A DNA stretch of 64,000 nt, from NCBI RefSeq assembly GCF_910592395.1, contig NC_088321.1:9548001-9612000 (forward strand), given 5' to 3'. Source of the DNA: Lineus longissimus (taxonomy: Eukaryota; Nemertea; Pilidiophora; Heteronemertea; Lineidae). Shown here piece by piece: positions 46,350 through 57,311 of this stretch. The position numbers and the translations under genes are program-made. Numbering within the stretch: position 1 is the stretch's first letter; each line of letters starts with the position of its first letter. The notes below the pieces were generated by a model that was given only the letters and a program-made list of their open reading frames with translations, did no database searches and was not told the DNA's origin.

Positions 46350-46396
46350 TTTCAAAACGAGGCGGGTACTGTAGGTGATTGCATTTAGCATCTATC
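46350..46396 (-). repeat. MULE right terminal inverted repeat
   Basis: Pairs with 34567-34613. The flanking CTGCAAACA at 46397-46405 is the second copy of the target duplication. Confidence 0.95.
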
Positions 46397-46404
46397 CTGC
46401 AAAC

Positions 46405-46553
46405 ATGCGTTCGTTTACAATTTCATTTCCCGCGAAATCTCGAAAATCAGGTGACCTGCAATCGTGGATTGAAAATAACATTAACCTGGGTTCAGCAGGT
46501 CAGCAGGTATACCGGCTGTTCCAATCATCCCCCTATAGCCAGCTGTTCAAAAG
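46405..46553 (+). CDS. possible host or older-element first exon at the MULE target site
   Basis: The last A of the 9-bp duplication is the A of an ATG that opens MRSFTISFPAKSRKSGDLQS..., about 50 codons long, ending at a plausible donor (CAAAAG/GTAATG). I do not recognise the protein. If it is a real first exon, the MULE landed exactly at a start codon, in line with the known preference of Mutator-type elements for 5' ends of genes. No following exon was found before repeat R. Confidence 0.25.
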
Positions 46554-46558
46554 GTAAT

Positions 46559-46989
46559 GTTATTCACCCCACAGGGAGTGCAGGTAATTGATTAAGCCCC
46601 TGCATAACTTAACAGCAATGGCTTGGCTTCTGTGAGTGGTAAGGAGAATTGACAGTTTTTTTATGGGAGTGTGGTGAGCGCACGCCGCAGGATTGTGTAT
46701 AGTGGTACTTGGGCGTAGTAGCGGTCGCGAGTTGGGTGTGTGATATTGTTTTTGTGACCCGTGTCAAGACCGGCGGTCTAATTGCAATTGTGAGAGATAA
46801 TAGTTACATTAAAAGCGTATAAGTCGCATACAAGTGTTGGTAAGTTTTGTGTTCAACCCCGTGTGTGTTCCAGGAGTAACATTATTGTGTTGCTTAAAAC
46901 GTCTACTTTTTACTCATGTAAGAATCACTAATAATAACTTCAACTTATTTTCTGGTTATGATAACACAACACGCATCTTCATGATCATG
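46559..46989. other. unassigned sequence between the MULE and repeat R copy 2
   Basis: No domain or repeat recognised. Confidence 0.4.
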
Positions 46990-47670
46990 ATCGCCTTGGA
47001 CGCACAACCACATATCAATCCGCCCCGACGATCGACACATCAATTCGATTCGATAACACTCGATAAAGTTTAATAAGTAAACTAGAACTGAGATTTCACA
47101 GGAGCACTTGTGAATTCATGACTCCAGGGTTGTTTTGAGGGCGATATCGTAAGAGTTGGTCTTGAGTATGGGGACCTGAAGGTCCGTGTGAGGCACCTGG
47201 GCCAGGTGAACGGTCGATGGGATCTGACACGGACACTACTATTGATCTCATTATATGAATACCATTTAATTACAAAGAAGTGAAAACAGATCATATCATA
47301 TTCCTTGGCATAAATTAAAATAGGAGTGCGGGAACAAGGTTTTTTAGCAGGAGGAAAGCGAGAACATTTTTGCGCCGTCGTATTCCGATTTGACTGGTTA
47401 GTGGTGAAATCTGCTTTTAATTTTGCAAATTAACATATTCGTTTTTATAGTTCTAACGTTGTCTGAATTAAAGATGCTTTCCCAATGCTTGACTGGTCTG
47501 GCAAGAGGCATTGCCAGGAAAACGTGACGTCATTTTAGCCATTCTTCTTACCGCACGCCCTCCCTCTCCGTAAAACTTCCTGACATGGTGTGAAGTTGGA
47601 GGGCGCACAATGGGAACCACACTGCCGCGATCTAATAGTTTCTATTTATAGAATTCAGCGGAAGAGATTT

Positions 47671-50082
47671 GCCCCTGCGAAATTCGACTGGAAATTGTCG
47701 GCAAAAGCCGGCAATTTCCACCTAATTACAAACTATTTTTCCTTGCCAGGAGGCTGGAATTAGCTGGAAATTCCAGAAAATGTCAGGGCTGGAGTTTGGC
47801 GGTATTTTGGTAAATGGCAGTGCCAGAAAATGCCAGCTCTGGAAAAAGCTGGCATAACCTGGCATTAGCTGGAACCTTTAAATTTCCAGAGCTGGAATTA
47901 GGTGGAAAAATCTTGACCCAGGCCTTCCAGCTGATTACCAATGTCAGGGCTGTCATTTATTGGAAATAGCTGGCATTAGTTGACATTAGCTGGAAATTAC
48001 AAATTCAGCATGCAACAAGGAATGTCAGGGCTGTCATTTATTGGAAATAGCTGGCATTAGTTGACATTAGCTGGAAATTTAATATTGAGTATGTGACCTG
48101 CTCTACGTTTGAATCGATCAGAGCACTGCACACTAATAAACAGGCGTTTTTTGTCACTCAACAGTGACTATGATTAGAATCGTTGTGATATGCAACAAGA
48201 AGATCTCTTGTCGTGGAGTAAAACCAATAATCGCTTAGTTTTGACTTTGCTGATTGCAATCTTGTCACACGCACCTGCGATTATCACCACAGACAGGCAA
48301 TTTTTCACATGCAAACATGATTGCATGTTGATTTTGCTTGATCCCAGGCCGTGTGATTTCCAATTCTAATTCAATTTTGATGGCATCTGCAATTATAACT
48401 GCAAACAAGCAATTTCTGTCACACAGAAATATGATTAAAGGTTGCAGGTTGATTTTGCTTCCAACAGAGGTTGCTAGGATGACCAGTTCTTGTTGCGGGC
48501 ACCTGAAATTATCTATGCAAACAAGTGATTTATGTCACTTGCAAACATGATTGCTGTGGCATTATCAAGTTTTGAGCATATGCCACTGACCTAATCCCTT
48601 AGTTTTCTGACACAATCTTGTCACACTGTTATAATGTAAATATCATTCTTGGTGTGTGTTGACCATGGACTTACACGAGCATAAGAGGCCCTATCATATA
48701 AAACGTAAGATTATTGCTTCACTGAGGCTCCTTGCAGACACCTCTGCCAGGCGGACACTTCCCCATTGCAGATGGTTTAAGTTGCCACATGACCTGGGTT
48801 GGAGTGCTCGTCAATGCCGACTGGCGTCGTCAGGGCTCAATGCCCATCCTGGAGACAGCACGTCATTTACATCATAGCTAATTGTGATCAGTTGATACGA
48901 TGACGTCATTGACAATCACTGACAGGAAAATTTTGCCTCTCGTTTAATAATATAGATAGTGCAAAGTATTCACATTGTAATATTAGGCTCGTAAGTTTGA
49001 GGATCATGGATTGACCAGATTGGTGTGAATTGCCCCAGGGCCCATGGAACATATGTAGGCCTATACCAATTTTAAGTCCAGACTTTACGAAATGTGCCGC
49101 GCTAACAATACGGCCGCCACCGACGATGGACGCCACATCATCGCATAGGCTCACAAGGAGAGCCAAATAAAAAAGAGGTGCCGTTTTAACTGGATACCGT
49201 GACATCAACATGATGTTAACCACACATAGCACACTCTGTCACGTTGATGTCTGGAGGGCAGGGTTACAGACGGGGACTGACATCCAAAATGGATGTCCAA
49301 ATAACATCACTGCACGACCTTGAAAAGAATGATGGAGCAAGCCGACTGTTGATTGACTCCATCACTTACATGAGTCATGAGCTGTGGACATCTCCCATGC
49401 AAAATCTTACAGTTATGATACCGTCCGGGTCCACGATCATGCATACAATAATACAGGCTTACAGCACATACACTGATTCAGGCTTCATCATATGCTAAAA
49501 AAACAACCTCAAGGCCTGTCCAGATTACCCTTTTTGCATTCATTTGAATCCTTATGTGTTCCAATTCAATTTGTGTAAACTTTGGATATCTTGATATCGA
49601 ATTCGGGGTAAAAATCAAGAAATAAGAAGAGCTCCCACATGATTTCTTTGTTTGACTTGAAAATTCAAACCTACCAGTTCCTGTCTGAGGTGTAATGCAT
49701 CATGGGATAGGTCAGGTGATAAGACCACATGATAGAATTACATAACATAATAGCAATTTGCATAATGCCAGCAAATGCCAGCTTTTTCCAACAATTGTCA
49801 GAAACATCGAATTTGAAATTTCCAGCTAATTCCAGCTCTGACAATCTCATAGTAAAGTGACAGAGATTTCCAGCGCTGGAACTTTTACGAAAAGTAAAGT
49901 TCCAGAAAATGCCAAGAATTTCCACCCCATGGATAAAGTTCCAGTTTTTGTCAGCTTTTGCCAGCTATAACTTTTCGATGAAACTCTCTAAATTCAAAGT
50001 GTCAGCTTATTCCAGCCAAGAGCTGGAAATTCCAGCTATTTCCAACAAAATCCACCTAAGGTAAAATTCATTTCGCAGGGGC
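47671..50082. mobile_element. 2.4-kb foldback-type element with modular arms
   Basis: Short perfect ends GCCCCTGCGAAAT are at both termini (15 bp if TT/AA is included). The left arm (to about 48090) is built from variants of TAGCTGGAAATT and CTGGCATTAG, including an almost exact 82-bp tandem pair at 47939 and 48021 (AATGTCAGGGCTGTCATTTA). The right arm (49760-50070) is built from the reverse-complement motifs (AATTCCAGCTAATTCCAG, ATGCCAGC). The arms pair in composition and motif rather than base by base. The middle has three diverged ~100-130-bp units (48250-48560, TGCAAACATGATTGC) and no recognised coding. No clean target duplication is seen against R copy 1. Confidence 0.75.
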
Positions 50083-50708
50083 AAGGCACGGAAAAAGTAG
50101 ATTAACTCGGCTAATCTCAATGGATTTTACCCAGGAATGTTTTCAAGGCGAGAGAAATATCTGATTTAAGTACTGCGCTTATTAGATTTCATGTTCATGC
50201 CGAAGATTGGCCTAAAACGTGGACGAAAAGAGTGCATTATCGAGTGTTGGAGAGGTCACGTGATTGGACGAGAAACCTGAGCGAAAACAATACTGACTCC
50301 AGCTCCCAGAGGGAGGAGCGCGGCTGGAGTTATAACAAAGTTTTCGTTCTTTTACCTGTCAACATCAATGGCTATAATATACTCCTACAGAATAGTAGAA
50401 CTAATAGAACTAATTTCCGAAGTTTCCAATAGTTTGAACACAAATCAGAACATCACCCATCAGCTGGACTCGGATCTGCATAAATTACGATAAATAATGA
50501 AGTTGTCGCTTCAATTTCGCAAAGAAAGTTGACTCCATTCGAAGGTTGTTTTGACCGAATTCCGTTGAACTCATCGTTATGAGGGCATTTGAACACATTC
50601 TCGTTGATCTTTTCTATAAACGTGTGAACTTTCGTACCAAAATACATTTCCGTAAAGGCTTAAAAAAGAAAATTTGTCACTTACAAAATCATCGCCCCGG
50701 TAGAAAAA

Positions 50709-52296
50709 ATGAAACGGCCAGGGGCCATTGTGCTCACCGTAAGTATTTTTGGTAGACAGTTACAGAAAGTGCTACAGTATGTAGGCCTCTCATAATTTAT
50801 TACATGCATCTGTGACCAGTTCAGAGCCGGCCCTGGCCAAGTGGTGAATCCGAGACTTGTGCTTCCAAGCTTGTAGAGTCTAGGTGAAAATGATAGTGAA
50901 GAAACGTGCCACTCCATGACAATGGTGAATATATTTTCAACTTTGACCTCAGTGACCCTGAAAGGTAGGTCAAATAACAAACCAGGGTGATATGTGATGT
51001 AGACACATCCACCCGACCATAACAATTTCATCACTCGTTACACTACAGCAATCGGCAAAAAACGATTTCCAAGATGGCCGCCTAATTAAATCTATGGCAC
51101 CAAATAAATCAAAAAATGAAGAAAATGTAAGATAGAACTCAGAAAAGAAAAAAGGAAAAGATGAAAAATAAAAATATTTTTGGCTGTCCTTGACCGGGGT
51201 TTGAACTCACGACCTTTGGATTGCCACAATACGAGGAAAAACCCACAAAACATGCAATTTCGGCCATATTTGAATTCCGATCTGGCTGAAACATGGCATA
51301 CAAATAGTGGCTTCTTAGATGCATCATTACACAAAATTAAAACTCTTTACATTGAACAACGACAAAACGTACCAAGAACGGTAAAGTTTTCAACTTTGAC
51401 CTCTGTGAACTTGAAAGGTGGGTCAAATCAAAAACCCGTAAGATATGTGATGTATCCTTGCTAGGAGTACCTACCATGAAACTTTTATCAAAAACAAATC
51501 AGTAATAAGCGAGAAATCACACTTTTTGAGTTTTGAGTTTGGGCCCCCTGGTGGCCAAGTCAATAATCAGACCAAACCAAAATTCAGTGTAAAAGGTCAA
51601 CTGACCTAGGGGGTCATTTGTTCAAAGTTTCAAGTTCATAACTGTTGCGGTTGAGAAACGTGCCATAGTTACACTCAAACGGCAAATTTACGCCATTTGA
51701 CCTCTGCGACCTTAAAAAGTACGTCAAATCCAAAAAATCGTGCAACATCTGAGGTAACCTTGCTCGGGGTCCCTGCCATAAAAATTTCATCAAAAACAAT
51801 TTGCTAATAAGCAGGCTATTGCACTTCTTACTTTTTCTGTTTTGGCCCCCTGGTGGCAAAGTCAAGAATCAGATCAGGCTGAAATTCAGCACCAGAGGTT
51901 ATCTGATATAGGGGGTTATATGTACCAAGTTTCAAGCTCATAGCTTTGGTGGTTGAGAAACGTGCCATAGTTACACTCAAACGGCCAATTCACGCCATTT
52001 GACCTCTGCGACCTTGAAAAGTGGATCAAATTAAAAACCCGTAAGCTATATGATGTATCCTTGCTATGAGTACCTACCACAAAAGTTTTATCGAAAACAA
52101 GTCACTAATAAGCGAGATATCACACTTTTTAGATATCCACATTTGGCCCCCTGGTGGCCAAGTAGAGAATCAGATCAGACAGAAATTTAGTGTCACGGGT
52201 CATCTGACCTAGGGGGTCATGTGTACAAAGTTTTAAGTTCATAGGCCTAGCGGTTAAAAAACGTGCCACTGTTTTTGAACTAGGATACGACGGACA

Positions 52297-52333
<37 letters not shown>

Positions 52334-52388
52334 ACGACGACGGACGACGGACACTGCGGTATTGCATAGACTCCCCTACGGTGAGCCA
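50709..52388 (-). mobile_element. GTC/GAC-repeat element, copy A
   Basis: Absent from R copy 1, which reads straight across. Its left end (CAGGGGCCATTGTGCTCACC) is the reverse complement of the right end of copy B at 63981-64000. Inside are 301-bp tandem units (AACGTGCCATAGTTACACTC at 51658 and 51959, AACGTGCCACT at 52260), each with a CCCCCTGGTGGC core, then (GAC)n at 52288-52350 and GGTGAGC at the right end. Non-coding; the Arg-rich frames are simple-repeat artefacts. The region 51060-51300 departs from the repeat and has a tRNA-like B-box. Confidence 0.8.
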
Positions 52389-52710
52389 AAAAGGTCACCG
52401 CCATTTTCTTGATGATAGTACTCCAGGTAACCTCGGCGGGAAATTTAAAGCGGATGTATTGACTTCATAAAGATCTTCACAAAAATCGTATCAAAGTCCC
52501 GAAAATCGATGGAATTTTGTCCCGACTTCTCTTATATACATAGATACCACCATTATACATCGTTTTGTCAAAAATGAGATATGTGCATGCTGCGTTGGAA
52601 AAACGACGCACAATTGTTTACAGATGGACTGCCTGACTGACTGACTGACTGACTGACTCGCTGACATCGAACCATTTTACAAGCTCTGCTGACTACGTCA
52701 GCTGAGCTAA

Positions 52711-54407
52711 AAATACAAAGTCGGACTTCCCTGCGCTTTCTAATTATAATGATTTTATAGTTTTTGTTCTCTAAACTCTCTAATCTTTTATGGTTATACT
52801 TGGGGAAAATGCCAGGTAAAAAAGACAACGGTAAAATTGACAACAGAAGAAATAACAAGTACTAGACAACGGTGAAAAAGTAAATGGAAAAGAGGCAAAA
52901 GCAAGACAATCTTTTTAGGCCTACTTTGTAGTAGATGCTGGTCTTTTTTCGTTATCAGAAAAAAGATAACTTATCTTTTCAATTTTTTGTTCTGTTGTCT
53001 ATTCTGCCGTTGTCTTTTTTACCAAGATTTGTCACAACTTACCACTTGTGCTGCAGATCCAGAGATTGTTACAATAGTACTGTTGATGCTGCAGCTAAAG
53101 TCGCCGGCCAATTGAGTTGTCCATGGTGGCGAAAGGTTGTACTCCATTTTTTGTGTTCTCATCATATAATACATAATATCCTGGGTAGGAAAATGTGCCA
53201 TATTCATTTAGCAGTAGCTCTATTTCTTTGTAACGGTCCACAATTCCAATATCTTGAAGGGTCCTCTGTGCTGTGGTATTGAGTGTCAATCCCCCAGTGA
53301 AAAAGAAAGGCCAAATGTCTGGTATGGCCAGTATATCGTTCTACAGTATTTGACTGGAGGGCTCCTTTTACATCATCTACGTTGTCCGGCTTTCGAAGTC
53401 TTATCCTTTGACAAAGGTTGTCTGGCCTGAATGGACACCGATGTGTCAGAAGATGCAGGTGTCTTGCAAATCTGTGCAAGCAGTAAGTCCACTGCAAGTC
53501 GGGTCGTATGTCAGCCATGGTGAACACACAGTGCCAAGACACACCATTTGTCCACCACCATGTCCAAGAGTATACTGTGCATGAAGAAGTTCTGTGTATT
53601 ACAGTGCCCCCATTTAATACATCATCCAATCTTTGGGGTTTGTGTCATAATAGGCCTATTCCTGGATCATTCAAACTATTACTTTGGCATTGTGAGTACA
53701 ATCAAAACCATAACAACAATTTTAAAGAGACAAACCTGAAACATAAGTCTATTAGTATTATGTAATAAAACCATTGGGTTCAATGATGTTCAAGTGGCAG
53801 GTCTTGTTTCTCAAAAAATGACAAGTTTTCTATGTTAAAAGTCACAACAACATTTCGCTACAAACATGTACTTGACGAGTTCAATACACTTGCAAGATAA
53901 CCTGAAACCAAAAGGTTATTAGAAATCAGTTGCTAACCATTTGTTATGTTGCCTGACAGAATTACTCAACACTTACATCACCTCAATAATCCATTTCAAA
54001 TTGATCAATCCACTTAAAAGGCATGGCAGGATCTTCTGTAATGTGTTCTCCCTCCCTCTTACATGAATTTTCTTACCATTTTCATTATTTTGACGTGAAA
54101 AGGGGTGATTTTCGACGCTGTTTTTATGTAGATCAACTTTACTGGTGGTATTCTATAGGCCTAGCTATTTTTTAAAATTCAATATGCATTATTTGGTACG
54201 ATTTCAACATGTTATATTTCTGCTACCGTTTCTCCAATAAAAGCATCCTAATTAGAATACATGTATTTTTTAAATGTCCTATAATGTTCTATTAGCTATA
54301 TTCTACCATCCACATCCATTCTTATCTTTATAAACCTTATCAAAGTAGTTCAAAAATTACTTGGTAAAACCTATGTCACCTAATCTGGATAGTGTCCATG
54401 CCCTTTA
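52711..54407. other. unassigned sequence
   Basis: A minus-strand frame at 53204-53629 and overlapping shorter frames are open but match nothing I know. AT-rich otherwise. The region ends where S array 2 begins at TAGTATTTCTGG. Confidence 0.4.
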
Positions 54408-56075
54408 GTATTTCTGGTTTAAACTAAAAGTTTGGACTTTCATGTATCATGTTCAGATGTCTAAGATAAGTCAGACTTTTCTTTTCAACGTGTTTCAAGC
54501 CACATCAAAGTGCACGAACGTTCAGTTCTAAGTTCAGAAATAACATGGACAATTTAGAAAGGGAGATGTAGTGTAATCCCTATTGCCCCTTAGAGAGTCA
54601 CTACAGTATGGTGCTGCCACCTTCATGTCAACGGGTTAACAGTATAATTGCTTCTTTTATCAAATTTGCATTGCTTACATCTGTCTTATTCAAGTGAACC
54701 ATACCCCCAATCCAGCAAAGGACAATACTTCCACATAATAGTCTGGTAAAACATACATCACGTGCTACAATATAAGATGTTATATGATTGGCTCACTAAG
54801 GGAAAGGAGGCGGCACCTGCAAGCACGTGGCTCGGGAAAAACGTATTTATGGTACAATAAATTAATCAAAATTAATCAAAGAATGATCTTTTATAAACAT
54901 TGGAAGGAAGTAGGGATAAGTTATATTTCAGATTTACTAAGACCAGCCAAAACAGTGATACCTTTTGAATCACAGGGACTAAAAGCAACCGAATGGTTCA
55001 AAAGGAGAGGGTTAATGGATGTTATTATAAATAAGATTTGGGGTTATAATTTTAACACTGATAACAATAATGTAAGATCTATGCAGAAACCGTAGAAGTC
55101 TAAGAGACAATCATGCCCAATGGTATAAATTAGCCACAAGTGACTGATGCCTACCTGTAATCAGCTACAGGTGACCGATAGTGACATTAGGAGATCAACC
55201 GGACTGGTGAAACAAGTAGATCGCTTGGATTTATAAACTGTGAAGGCATCTTAAAGCCTTAGACGCTACATTTCCATCAACCAAATTTCAGGTTGCGCAG
55301 CGTTATGTAACCTCTATGACGTATGTCCAGGCTATGTCCTAAATTTAGTATTTCTGGTTTAAACTAAAAGTATGGACTTTCATGTATCATGTTCAGATGT
55401 CTGAGATGAGTCAGAATTTTCTTTTCAACGTGTTTCAAGCCACATCAAAGTGCACAAACGTTCAGTTCTAAGTTCAGAAATAACATAGAGAATATAGAGA
55501 GGGAGATGTAGTGTAATCCCTATTGCCCCTTTAAGAGTCACTACAGTATGGTGCTGCCACCTTCATGTCAACGGGTTAACAGTGTAATTGCTTCTTTTAT
55601 CGTACCCCCAATCCAGCAAAGGACAATACTTCCACATGATAGTCTGGTAAAACATACATCCCATGCTACAATATAAGATGTTATATGATTGGCTCACTAA
55701 GGGAAAGGAGGCGGTGCCTGCAAGTACGTGGCTCGTGAAAAACATATTTGTGGTACAATAAATTAATCAAAATTAATAAAAGAATGATCTTTTATAAACA
55801 TTGGAAGGAAATTTATGGTACAATAAATTAATCATAATTAATCAAAGAATGATCTTTTATAAACATTGAAAGGAAGTAGGGATAAATGATATTTCAGATT
55901 TGCTAAGACCAGACAAAACAGTGATACCTTTTGAATCACAGGGACTAAAAGCAACCGAATGGTTCAAATGGAGAGAGTTAATGGATGTTATAAATAAGAT
56001 TTGGGGTTATAATTTTAACACTGATAACAATAATGTAAGATCTACGCAGAAACCGTAGAAGTCTAAGAGACAATC

Positions 56076-56960
56076 ATGCCCACACTAACCAGTATCTACC
56101 AGAAAGTAAGAGATGATACTGATTTAGATCCTGAGACTGCTTTGCAATGGGCAGTAATGGCCAAGAATAGTTTGACAAGTATACATGGACACAGTGCTCA
56201 TCAGCTTGTTTTTGGTAGAAATCCAAACATTCCATCAGTCCTAATTGACAAACCTCCAGCACTGGAAGACAACACCTCAAGTAAAACAGTTACAGAAAAC
56301 ATTGTCGGATTATATGCAGCTAGAAATGCATTTACAGTAGCTGAAAATTCTGAAAGAATACGACGTGCTTTGAAAAAACAGACAAGACCAACTATAGGGC
56401 CTCTTTATGTTGGAGACAAGGTGTATTACAAGAGACCTGATGGGAATCAATGGAAGGGACCAGGAACCATCATTGGGATCGATGGAGTTGTTGCATTTGT
56501 AAGACATGGTGGATCATTAGATAGAGTTCATCTCTGTAGATTACGGAAAACCAGCACAGACATGACAGATATCAGAAAAGAATCCGAACAGATCAGATCA
56601 GGGGAGGAAAGCAAAAGTGATGAACTCAGGACTCAGAGTGATGAATCCAAAGCTAAGACGGGAGAGGAAGAGGACAATGAAGATGATGACTTAGAAGAGT
56701 TTGATTCCAAAACAGAAGAGGAAATGCATACAGTACAAGTGCCTGAAGATGGAGAACAAGCATCTACAGCATCTACCCTTGAGGATTCAAGATCACTGTC
56801 AGGAATTAGGACAATGGGTATATGGAAATTCTCAAGACGAAAGGACGGAGGTCATGGAATGAACCTAACACAACGACGCGGATCTAGCAAATGCGTTTAT
56901 TCTTTAGAAAGAAATCCCGTCGTCGGTTATGGCGGAGGGATACATATTACAACACAATAA
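56076..56960 (+). pseudogene. copia integrase C-terminal region
   Basis: ETALQWAVMAKNSLTSIHGH and AHQLVFGRNPNIPS are the end of the retroviral-type integrase core (the catalytic Asps lie upstream and are missing). IGPLYVGDKVYYKRPDG and a Trp-Lys-Gly-Pro segment form the C-terminal DNA-binding module. A long acidic tail follows (EEEDNEDDDLEEFDSKTEEE). The first codons come from S sequence (...AATCATGCCCA), so the start is accidental. Stops at 56958 and 57306 separate it from the rest of Pol. Confidence 0.85.
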
Positions 56961-56978
56961 AGTCAAGCGACGTAATCA

Positions 56979-57308
56979 GTGGGCCTAGTCGATACTCTAT
57001 TTTATATTGATTCACAACAATCACAAACTATTATAGCTTCTATGCCTAGTAAGGATGTACCTACACTGAAGACAGGACAAGTCATTGCATTTGATTATGA
57101 AGGAGAACAGAGGACAGCAGAGGTGATTGGTAGAGCAGGACGAGCGAAAGGGAAGCACAAACATTGGTATAATGTGGAGTATGTGAAGCCTGATGATGAA
57201 TTTGGTATACGTGGTTCAGTAGATATAAGTAGAATAAACAATGTTTGTATACAGAAGGTATCTGAGGAAGCACAGGAACAGGAGGATGTACATGATTTAG
57301 CAGAATAA
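56979..57308 (+). pseudogene. copia Pol linker segment
   Basis: Contains LKTGQVIAFDYEGEQRTAEV, IGRAGRAKGKHKHWYNVEYV and a DISRINNV segment, the region usually lying between integrase and reverse transcriptase in animal copia elements. It is separated from its neighbours by stops and a small frame change. Confidence 0.7.
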
Positions 57309-57311
57309 GTT

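Larger units (their letters stand above)
34567..46396 (+). mobile_element. complete Mutator-like element (MULE), 11.83 kb
   Basis: Terminal inverted repeats of 47 bp (GGTAGATGCTAAATGCAATC... on the left, GATAGATGCTAAATGCAATC... on the reversed right) match at all but position 2. After a gap, similarity continues weakly (ATTCTTGGG). A 9-bp duplication flanks it. Inside, one multi-exon gene on the plus strand encodes a MULE transposase, SWIM finger and Ulp1 protease. Its ATG lies 78 bp from the left end, so the terminal repeat must act as or near the promoter. The near-perfect repeats and exact duplication indicate a fairly young insertion, but the gene carries three lesions, so this copy is not autonomous unless the stops are read through. 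Confidence 0.95.
46990..52710 (+). repeat. dispersed repeat R, copy 2, with two insertions
   Basis: Near-identical to copy 1 at 1949 and onward, but split at 47671-50082 by a foldback element and at about 50709-52388 by a GAC-repeat element. It also has a 50-bp segment near 50285-50330 (CTCCAGCTCCCAGAGGGAGG) absent from copy 1. The right end carries (GACT)n at 52628-52660 and GCTGAGCTAA at 52701-52710. The two copies diverge strongly after AAATTTAAAGCGGA and match again only in the last ~25 bp. Confidence 0.85.

Noticed and set aside
48230-48610. CRISPR-like spaced repeats
   Set aside because: The units are long, diverged and in an animal transposon. There is no regular repeat-spacer structure and no cas genes.
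51150-51250. tRNA-like B box (GAGTTCAAACCCC on the minus strand)
   Set aside because: No A box or cloverleaf could be fitted. It may be a SINE scrap within element A, but the evidence is too weak to call.
52129-52404. Arg-rich open frame with poly-Arg
   Set aside because: It is the (GAC)n tract of the GTC/GAC-repeat element read in one frame. The same artefact occurs at 62906-63148.
53204-53629. 141-codon minus-strand open frame as a host gene
   Set aside because: No recognised motif, and overlapping frames are equally open. Kept as unassigned sequence.
29215-54407. One giant transposon spanning the block between S arrays
   Set aside because: No inverted or direct terminal repeats at the two borders, and no polymerase B, integrase or capsid genes of a Maverick type.
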